A stretch of DNA of 11,458 nucleotides from an uncultured Faecalibacterium sp. Its GTDB lineage: Bacteria; Bacillota; Clostridia; Oscillospirales; Ruminococcaceae. The notes beneath the pieces are model-generated. The model saw only the letters and a program-made list of their open reading frames with translations. It searched no databases and was not told the origin of the DNA. Shown here one piece after another: positions 7,022 to 11,458 of this stretch; the first letter of the stretch is position 1; each line of letters begins with the position of its first letter. The position numbers were made by a program, and so were the translations under genes. The stretch is from contig CAKTFD010000071.1 of the NCBI GenBank assembly GCA_934553285.1, positions 1-11,458 on the forward strand. The letters run 5' to 3'.

Positions 7022-7158
7022 ATCAGTTAGTATCACAAAACTAACTTTGTTTCGTGATTTTCGCTAAAAATCTCCTGCAATTTTGTCTATAAGTTAGCCC
7101 GTGCTTTTGTGCAACCCCACAAAAAATTTTATTTTGTTGTTTTGGGCCATCAGTTAGT
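7022..7158 (+). promoter_or_regulatory. Three spaced AGTTAG boxes upstream of the ferredoxin promoter
   Basis: ATCAGTTAGT occurs exactly at 7022-7031 and 7149-7158, and a close variant ATAAGTTAGC at 7089-7098, so the boxes start 67 and 60 bases apart. An inverted copy, ACTAACT, is at 7040-7046. The last box ends one base before the predicted -35 of the ferredoxin gene. The pattern suggests binding sites for a regulator of that gene, but the protein is unknown and no function is demonstrated. Confidence 0.4.
7025..7061 (+). terminator. Possible weak terminator after ricT
   Basis: Ten bases after the ricT stop, two alternative AT-rich hairpins overlap: AGTTAGT with ACTAACT (7025-7031 with 7040-7046), and ATCACAAAAC with GTTTCGTGAT (7032-7041 with 7049-7058, one mismatch) followed by TTTT (7058-7061). 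The second has terminator geometry but low GC and a short T-run. The mutually exclusive folds may be chance. Confidence 0.35.
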
Positions 7159-7159
7159 C

Positions 7160-7188
7160 TTGCCTTTTCCGGTCTGCTTTGTTAGAAT
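7160..7188 (+). promoter_or_regulatory. Promoter of the ferredoxin gene
   Basis: TTGCCT (7160-7165) and TAGAAT (7183-7188) are separated by 17 bases, with four and five matches to the sigma-A consensus. Transcription should start near 7195, giving a leader of about 90 bases that contains a long-range hairpin. Confidence 0.65.
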
Positions 7189-7225
7189 GCAGTCAAGGAT
7201 ACAATTTCCGGAGGGGCGTGCACTG

Positions 7226-7266
7226 CCGTGCCAATGTGCGTTTCTTCATACATTACATAGGCACGG
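7226..7266 (+). promoter_or_regulatory. Leader hairpin ahead of the ferredoxin ribosome binding site
   Basis: CCGTGCC (7226-7232) pairs perfectly with GGCACGG (7260-7266), and the stem continues with AATGT (7233-7237) and ACATT (7250-7254), leaving a 5-base bulge ACATA and a 12-base loop. The fold ends eight bases before AGGAG (7274-7278), so the site itself is left open. It could stabilise an abundant message or act as a regulatory element; it matches no riboswitch class I recognise. Confidence 0.45.
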
Positions 7267-7286
7267 GATAAAAAGGAGAGTTTATT

Positions 7287-7457
7287 ATGGCACACAAGGT
7301 TTCTGACGCATGTGTTGGCTGCGGCGCTTGCGAGGGCGCTTGCCCGGTTGGTGCAGTTACCATCGAGAACGGCGTTGCAGTTGTGAACGCTGATTCCTGC
7401 ATCGATTGCGGCGCTTGCGAGGGCGCTTGCCCCACCGGCGCTATCACTGCTGAATAA
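7287..7457 (+). CDS. Clostridial 2[4Fe-4S] ferredoxin
   Basis: A 56-residue soluble electron carrier that passes low-potential electrons between oxidoreductases such as pyruvate:ferredoxin oxidoreductase and hydrogenase or Rnf-type complexes in anaerobes; the partners are not in the window. Two CxxCxxCxxxCP motifs are complete: C9, C12, C15, C19 and C38, C41, C44, C48. By family structure one cluster uses C9, C12, C15 and C48 and the other C38, C41, C44 and C19. The length is that of classic clostridial ferredoxins. AGGAG (7274-7278) lies eight bases before the ATG. It has its own promoter and a strong terminator, so it is a monocistronic unit set between ricT and trmN6. Its codons favour GCT, GTT and GAA, unlike the GCC- and CTG-rich neighbours, as in highly expressed genes. 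A 26-base exact direct repeat (7320-7345 and 7407-7432) encodes both cluster loops. Confidence 0.96.
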   Translation: MAHKVSDACVGCGACEGACPVGAVTIENGVAVVNADSCIDCGACEGACPTGAITAE

Positions 7458-7484
7458 TCAGCAGTCTTTGCCGAAAGACGCATC

Positions 7485-7523
7485 AAAAACAGCAGGCCTG
7501 CCAAAGCGGGTCTGCTGTTTTTT
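7485..7523 (+). terminator. Strong rho-independent terminator of the ferredoxin gene
   Basis: The arm 7485-7501 pairs with 7506-7522 through 17 positions (two G-T pairs) around the loop CAAA, beginning AAAAACAGCAG and closing CTGCTGTTTTT, with a run of six T at 7518-7523. A smaller hairpin, GTCTTT/AAAGAC (7464-7469 with 7474-7479), lies between it and the stop codon. Confidence 0.93.
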
Positions 7524-7588
7524 GTTTCATGCACAAATTCCGCAGGTTAATACCCTGCATTTTTGGGAAGGGAAACGGCACACTGTCT

Positions 7589-8263
7589 ATGGAACATTCC
7601 ACCGAAGTTTTGTATAATAGAACTATGGTCTACTGCACCCCGGAACACCGGTTTGGCTCGGACGCGCTGCTGCTGGCACGCTTTTGTGAGCCAAAGCGCG
7701 CCCAGAAGGCGGCAGACCTGTGTTCCGGCTGCGGCATCGTGGCGCTGGAATGGCACGACCGGGGCCACCGCGGCCCCTGCACGGCGCTGGAGCTGCAGCC
7801 CGAGGGCAGCGCACTGCTGGCGGCAGCTGCAGCGGAGCAGCAGCTCAGCCATATTGCCCCGGTGTGTGCCGACCTGCGCCTGTGGCGGGAGGGCGAAGGG
7901 CAATTTGACGTTTGTGCGTGCAATCCGCCCTATTTTACCCAAGGCCCCCAAAGCCAGAACGCGGCCCACGCCCTGGCCCGGCACGAAAACACCTGCACCC
8001 TGGAGGACGTTTGTGCCTGCGGGTTCCGGCTTTTAAAGGACGGCGGGCGGCTGGCACTGTGCCACCGCCCCGCACGGCTGGCCGAGGTACTGGCCGTGCT
8101 GCGCGCTTACCGGCTGGAGCCAAAGCGGCTGGCTTTTGTAAAGAACCGCCCGGAGGACGCCCCCTGGCTGTTTCTGGTAGAAGCCCAGAAGAACCGCAAG
8201 ACCGGCCTGCGGGTAGAGCCGGACATCCTCATCCGCGCCGGTGCAGCGCTGTACGGGCGATAA
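7589..8263 (+). CDS. trmN6: tRNA1(Val) adenine-37 N6-methyltransferase-like protein (YabB/TrmN6)
   Basis: A class I S-adenosylmethionine-dependent methyltransferase. The family methylates N6 of adenine 37 in a tRNA (tRNA1-Val in Escherichia coli); the exact substrate here is inferred. From the chosen start it has 224 residues with HRFGSDALLLARF (20-32), SAM-binding motif I ADLCSGCGI (42-50), acidic motif II ALELQPEGSALL (66-77) and the catalytic NPPYF (112-116) typical of N6-adenine methylases. Start choice is uncertain. An in-frame ATG at 7529 touches the preceding terminator and has no ribosome binding site. The ATG at 7589 keeps the family-like N-terminus STEVLYN but has only a distant GGGAAGGGA. 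A further ATG at 7625 follows TATAAT (7613-7618) closely. The gene ends 15 bases before rsmI, the usual Firmicutes partner order. Confidence 0.88.
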   Translation: MEHSTEVLYNRTMVYCTPEHRFGSDALLLARFCEPKRAQKAADLCSGCGIVALEWHDRGHRGPCTALELQPEGSALLAAAAAEQQLSHIAPVCADLRLWREGEGQFDVCACNPPYFTQGPQSQNAAHALARHENTCTLEDVCACGFRLLKDGGRLALCHRPARLAEVLAVLRAYRLEPKRLAFVKNRPEDAPWLFLVEAQKNRKTGLRVEPDILIRAGAALYGR

Positions 8264-8278
8264 ACTCAGGAGGTAATT

Positions 8279-9127
8279 ATGGCAGGAACTCTCTACATCG
8301 TGGCAACGCCCATCGGCAACCTGGACGATATGCCGCCCCGGGTGGCCGCCACCTTTGGCGCGGCAGACTTTATTGCCGCCGAGGACACCCGTGTGACCAT
8401 GAAGCTGCTGAATTTTCTGGGGCTGAAAAAGCCCATGGTCAGCTACTACGAGCACGCACTGCAGAAGGGCGAGGCCATTTTGCAGCGCATAGAAGCGGGG
8501 GAGAGCTGTGCTTTGTGCAGCGATGCCGGTATGCCCTGCGTATCTGACCCGGGCGAGGTCATCGTGCGGGACGCGCTGGCGCGCGGCATCCGGGTGGTAC
8601 CGGTGCCTGCGGCATCGGCCTGCGTCACTGCGCTGGCGGTCTCCGGGCAGGATACCTCCCGCTGGGTGTTCGAGGGTTTTCTGCCGGTGAACCGCAAGCA
8701 GAAAAAGGAGCGGCTGGCGGAACTTTTGCAGGAAAAGCGCACCGTCATCTTTTACGAAGCGCCCCATAAGCTGCGCACCACCCTGGACGATCTGACCGCC
8801 GCCTTTGGTGCGGACCGCAGCATTACCCTGTGCCGGGAGCTGACCAAGCTCCACGAAGAGATCTGGAAGACCACCCTGGGCGAGGCTGTGGAGCATTACC
8901 GGGCCGCTGAGCCGCGGGGCGAGTACGTGCTGGTGATGGCGGGTGCGCCCGCCGCCGCGCAGGAGGACACACAGCTGACCCTGGAGCAGGCGGCGCAGCG
9001 CGCCTTTGCGCTGACGGCCGAAGGGTTCAGCGCTTCTTCCGCCGCAAAGGCCGCTGCGCAGGGCACGGCCTATTCCAAGAGCGAAGTGTACAAGCAGCTG
9101 CTGCTGTTGCAGCAGGCTGCCGAATGA
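8279..9127 (+). CDS. rsmI: 16S rRNA 2'-O-methyltransferase RsmI
   Basis: RsmI methylates the ribose of C1402 in 16S rRNA at the ribosomal decoding centre, using S-adenosylmethionine. The 282-residue length is typical. Family motifs appear in order: GTLYIVATPIGNLDD (3-17), AEDTR (34-38), SDAGMPCVSDPG (81-92), FYEAPHK (158-164), CRELTKLHEE (185-194) and RGEYVLVM (213-220). The segment that usually reads PGPSA or PGASA reads PAASA here (110-114). AGGAGG (8268-8273) lies five bases before the ATG, the best Shine-Dalgarno in the window. The gene follows trmN6 by 15 bases and its stop is followed 17 bases later by the phosphoesterase GTG, so the genes are very likely cotranscribed. The assignment is firm. 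Confidence 0.96.
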   Translation: MAGTLYIVATPIGNLDDMPPRVAATFGAADFIAAEDTRVTMKLLNFLGLKKPMVSYYEHALQKGEAILQRIEAGESCALCSDAGMPCVSDPGEVIVRDALARGIRVVPVPAASACVTALAVSGQDTSRWVFEGFLPVNRKQKKERLAELLQEKRTVIFYEAPHKLRTTLDDLTAAFGADRSITLCRELTKLHEEIWKTTLGEAVEHYRAAEPRGEYVLVMAGAPAAAQEDTQLTLEQAAQRAFALTAEGFSASSAAKAAAQGTAYSKSEVYKQLLLLQQAAE

Positions 9128-9144
9128 TAGGAGGATATTTTTCC

Positions 9145-9636
9145 GTGACGAAACTACTGATCCTGAGCGACAGCCACGGCGCCCGCGGCGCCATTGAGCG
9201 CATTTTGAACAAAGAACAGAACAACGTGGACGCCGTGATCTTTTTGGGCGACGGCCTGCGGGATCTGGAACAGGCGCTGGCCTTTTTCCCCAGCCTGCGG
9301 GTATATTCCGTGGCAGGCAACTGTGATTACGGTGCTCTGGAGCCGCTGGATGGGCTGGCAGGCTTCGATCAGACGGTGGTTTTTTATACACACGGTCACA
9401 TGTACGGTGTAAAATACGATCTGGACACGCTGGCAGACGCTGCCGCCGCCCGGGGTGCAGAGGTGGCGCTGTTCGGCCACTCTCACATCCCCCATGCAGA
9501 GCAGCGGGGCAAGGTGTTCCTGTTCAACCCCGGCTCCTGCGGCCGCTGCTACACCGGCGCAGACACCTACGGCCTGCTGACGCTGGAAAACGGCGCAGTG
9601 ACCGCCTATGAACATAAAGAGGTACCCAAGCAATGA
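9145..9636 (+). CDS. Small metallophosphoesterase, YfcE/MJ0936 family
   Basis: A 163-residue calcineurin-like phosphoesterase. Relatives are metal-dependent phosphodiesterases active on model substrates; the physiological substrate is generally unknown and cannot be read here. The full metal-binding set is visible: SDSHG (8-12, D9 and H11), LGDG (34-37, D36), GNCD (58-61, N59), THGH (82-85, H83), GHSHIP (111-116, H112 and H114) and NPGS. I place the start at GTG 9145, because AGGAGG (9129-9134) lies ten bases upstream and the protein then begins VTKLLILSDSH like its family. An upstream ATG at 9124 overlaps the rsmI stop as ATGA, but has a poor ribosome binding site and would add seven residues. 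The stop overlaps the birA start (ATGA, 9633-9636), pointing to translational coupling. Confidence 0.93.
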   Translation: MTKLLILSDSHGARGAIERILNKEQNNVDAVIFLGDGLRDLEQALAFFPSLRVYSVAGNCDYGALEPLDGLAGFDQTVVFYTHGHMYGVKYDLDTLADAAAARGAEVALFGHSHIPHAEQRGKVFLFNPGSCGRCYTGADTYGLLTLENGAVTAYEHKEVPKQ

Positions 9637-10400
9637 GCATCAATGAGGTGCGCTATCTGCCGGAATGCGGCAGCACCAACGCTTACGTAAAGGAACATTT
9701 TGAGGAGTTTGGCCCCGTGGCGGCGGTATATACCGAAAACCAGACCGCCGGGCGGGGGCGGCTGGGCCGCAGCTGGGTAAACGCCGAGGGCAAGGCGCTG
9801 TACTATACGGTCGCCATCCGGGAGCCGCTGGCACAGCCCGCCACCCTGCCGCTGCTGGCCAGCCTTGCGGTGCGCCGTCAGCTGCAGCTGCGCTACGGTG
9901 TGGACTGCCAGATCAAGTGGCCCAACGACCTGCTGCTGAACGGCAAAAAGATCGTGGGCATCCTGTGCGAGAGCGTGAGCTACGGCTACCAGCAGCAGGG
10001 GCGCGGCATTTTGTGCGGCATCGGCATCAACCTGGCACAGCCGCAGAGCTATTTTGATGCAGCCGGCCTGCCCCACGGCACCTCGCTGGCACTACAGGGC
10101 GCTGCGGTGGATCTTGCCACCGACCCCTCCTGGCTGGCCGAGGGCCTGACCGACTTTGGCTTTGACCGCAACCTGTACACCTTTGCGCGGGATGGCTTTG
10201 CGCCGTTCCGGGAGGAGTACAAGGCCGCCTGTGTCAATCTGGGCCGCCGGGTCACCTTTGACCTGCCGGATGGCAGCCAGGGCACAGGCGAGGCCATCGA
10301 TGTAGATGCAGAGGGCCGCCTTGTGGTGCGCACCGATGCCGGGGAGCAGCATGTTTTTACCGGCGAAGTGTCGGTGCACGGCATCTACGGGGCCGTATAA
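9633..10400 (+). CDS. birA: Biotin--[acetyl-CoA-carboxylase] ligase, monofunctional
   Basis: BirA activates biotin with ATP to biotinyl-5'-AMP and attaches it to the lysine of biotin carboxyl carrier proteins, in the cytoplasm. The 255-residue sequence begins with the catalytic domain and carries STNAY (14-18), the biotinyl-AMP loop QTAGRGRLGRSW (37-48), KWPNDLLLNGKKIVGIL (95-111) and GRGILCGIGINL (123-134), followed by a small C-terminal beta domain (about 205-255). It lacks the N-terminal winged-helix domain of the E. coli or B. subtilis proteins, so it should not act itself as the DNA-binding repressor of biotin genes. Its ATG overlaps the upstream stop by four bases and GAGG lies at 9620-9623. 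It is the last gene of the unit, ending just before a bidirectional terminator. No biotin carboxylase or biotin synthesis gene is in view. Confidence 0.96.
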   Translation: MSINEVRYLPECGSTNAYVKEHFEEFGPVAAVYTENQTAGRGRLGRSWVNAEGKALYYTVAIREPLAQPATLPLLASLAVRRQLQLRYGVDCQIKWPNDLLLNGKKIVGILCESVSYGYQQQGRGILCGIGINLAQPQSYFDAAGLPHGTSLALQGAAVDLATDPSWLAEGLTDFGFDRNLYTFARDGFAPFREEYKAACVNLGRRVTFDLPDGSQGTGEAIDVDAEGRLVVRTDAGEQHVFTGEVSVHGIYGAV

Positions 10401-10403
10401 TTT

Positions 10404-10445
10404 ATAAAAGGGGCAGATGCACAACCGTGCACCAGCCCCTTTTAT
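10404..10445. terminator. Bidirectional terminator between birA and the carboxypeptidase gene
   Basis: ATAAAAGGGGC (10404-10414) pairs perfectly with GCCCCTTTTAT (10435-10445), and an inner stem TGCAC/GTGCA (10418-10422 with 10427-10431) caps it. The A-rich and T-rich ends make it work in both directions: it lies three bases after the birA stop, and 47 bases after the stop of the convergent gene on the minus strand. Confidence 0.88.
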
Positions 10446-10492
10446 CTTTGACGATTTGGAATGCGCTTCAAACACCTTTTTACGGGAGAGGG

Positions 10493-11458
10493 TCATCTTT
10501 TCCGCTTCATCTGGCGGCGGCGCTGGTTCAGGGTCAGCCCGCCGCAGCGCAGGGTGGCAAAGCTCAGCACGCACAAAAGCAGGATCAGGGCGCAGAGCAG
10601 CACCAGGGTGGACTTTATGTCGGTGCGGAAGTCCGAAACATATTCCCGGTGGGTCACAAGATCTACCTGCCCCACTGCGTAGCCGTCCAGATAGACGGTG
10701 GCGGTGCCCAGTTTCTGGCCCTCTTTTACGGTGGCAGAAACGCTCTCCGGCAGGTCAAAGGCATAGCTCACCCGGTCGTCGGTATGGCCGTAGCCGCTGA
10801 CCGGCGCGGCAGCGTACAGCTCCACCGCCGGTTCGGTGCGGCATTTGGTCAGGTCCACGGTGGTCAGCACCGTTTGGGTATCCACCAGCGGCCGGTCGGC
10901 AAAGCTGGCGTAGGCCCAGTCGAACAGATCGTCACACTCGGTAAACAGGTGATCCAGCGTATCACAGCCCAGGATCACCAGCCCGTAGGTGTGGCCGTCC
11001 TGCCGGGCAAAGGCCACCACGCAGCGGCCCGCCAGGGTGGTAAAGCCGCCCTTGACCCACTGGATATACTCCCGGTAGTTGGTGCTCTCGCTGTTCATCA
11101 GGCTGTTGGAGGTGCTGATGGTGTATTCTGCCTTGCGCAGATTGGTGGCAGGTATCACATAGCTGGCGGTGCCTGCCGCCTGCGCAAAGGTCTGGTTTGC
11201 GGCACAGGCCGCCGCGATCTTTGCAAGGTCCTGTGCGGTGGACACGTTGCCGTAGTCATACAGGCCATGGGCACAGGTAAAGTTGGTGCCGGTACAGCCC
11301 AGCTGCGCCGCTCTGGCGTTCATCTGCTGCACAAAGCCCACGATGCTGCCACCCACATCCCAGGCGATGACGCTGGCGGCATCGTTGGCGCTGACGATGA
11401 GCATGGCGTTCAGCAGGTCGATGCGGCGCACGGTCTCGCCGATGCGCAGCCCCATGGT
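10493..11458 (-). CDS. D-alanyl-D-alanine carboxypeptidase (PBP5/DacA-like), N-terminus cut by window edge
   Basis: A low-molecular-weight penicillin-binding protein of the S11 peptidase family, which removes the terminal D-alanine from peptidoglycan stem peptides outside the membrane. The fragment of about 321 residues starts inside the transpeptidase-like domain; the signal peptide and the SxxK catalytic motif lie beyond base 11458. Numbered from the Met at 11453-11455, visible parts are TMGLRIGE, the SxN motif in VSANDAAS (S22, N24), and a third motif reading VKGGFTTLAGRC (134-145, K135), where the family normally has KTG. A beta-rich C-terminal domain (about 195-275) follows, then a transmembrane helix (282-302) and the basic end RRRQMKRKR. 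The topology fits a membrane-anchored, extracytoplasmic enzyme with a C-terminal anchor. Its promoter is outside the window. Family assignment is firm; activity is less sure given the altered motif. Confidence 0.92.
   Translation of the reverse strand, partial: TMGLRIGETVRRIDLLNAMLIVSANDAASVIAWDVGGSIVGFVQQMNARAAQLGCTGTNFTCAHGLYDYGNVSTAQDLAKIAAACAANQTFAQAAGTASYVIPATNLRKAEYTISTSNSLMNSESTNYREYIQWVKGGFTTLAGRCVVAFARQDGHTYGLVILGCDTLDHLFTECDDLFDWAYASFADRPLVDTQTVLTTVDLTKCRTEPAVELYAAAPVSGYGHTDDRVSYAFDLPESVSATVKEGQKLGTATVYLDGYAVGQVDLVTHREYVSDFRTDIKSTLVLLCALILLLCVLSFATLRCGGLTLNQRRRQMKRKR

Noticed and set aside
7529..7588. An N-terminal extension of trmN6 to the ATG at 7529
   Set aside because: That ATG lies six bases after the T-run of the ferredoxin terminator, has no ribosome binding site, and the added residues do not resemble the family.
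9124..9144. The ATG at 9124 as start of the metallophosphoesterase
   Set aside because: The strong AGGAGG at 9129-9134 lies after this ATG and is correctly placed for GTG 9145, where the family-like N-terminus begins.
8033..9391. A 452-residue open frame on the minus strand, antisense to trmN6, rsmI and the phosphoesterase
   Set aside because: The plus-strand proteins have complete family motifs and good start signals throughout; the antisense frame has none and is explained by codon bias.

Overview
The window looks like chromosome from a gut Gram-positive of the clostridial class, most like Faecalibacterium or a close relative in the Oscillospiraceae/Ruminococcaceae. This is inferred from four things: GC-rich coding sequence, a clostridial 2[4Fe-4S] ferredoxin, the ricT-trmN6-rsmI neighbourhood typical of Firmicutes, and short palindromic repeats with CCCTC...GCCAGCTCCC modules between genes. 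No rRNA, tRNA, CRISPR array, phage gene or transposase is visible.

Layout. Bases 1-866 (minus) hold aldose 1-epimerase (galM), cut at its C-terminal end by the window edge, with its own extended -10 promoter and a 14-bp leader stem-loop. Bases 867-1301 hold that promoter, a repeat copy and a strong terminator. Bases 1302-5246 (minus) encode a 1314-residue RND-family exporter with about 245 extra, mostly helical residues in its first extracytoplasmic loop. Bases 5247-6070 carry no gene: they hold divergent promoters for the RND gene and ricT and a dense set of palindromes, including a second repeat copy inverted relative to the first. From 6071 the genes run on the plus strand: ricT, a 56-residue ferredoxin with its own promoter, leader hairpin and terminator, then trmN6 (yabB), rsmI, a small YfcE/MJ0936-like metallophosphoesterase and a monofunctional birA. 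The last four are closely packed or overlapping and probably form one transcription unit. A symmetric terminator at 10404-10445 separates birA from a convergent D-alanyl-D-alanine carboxypeptidase gene (minus) whose start lies beyond the right edge.

How the genes relate. The plus-strand block is mainly housekeeping: RNA processing (RicT with RNase Y), tRNA and 16S rRNA methylation (TrmN6, RsmI), biotin loading of carboxylases (BirA) and electron transfer (ferredoxin). The minus-strand genes serve sugar metabolism, export and cell-wall trimming, and each seems to be its own unit.

No wholly new multi-gene system is apparent. The points most worth a second look are the helical insertion in the RND exporter, the modular palindromic repeats bracketing that gene in inverted orientation (with one compensatory stem change), three spaced AGTTAG boxes plus a leader hairpin ahead of the ferredoxin, and a KGG in place of KTG in the carboxypeptidase. 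All family assignments come from reading motifs by eye; no database search was run.
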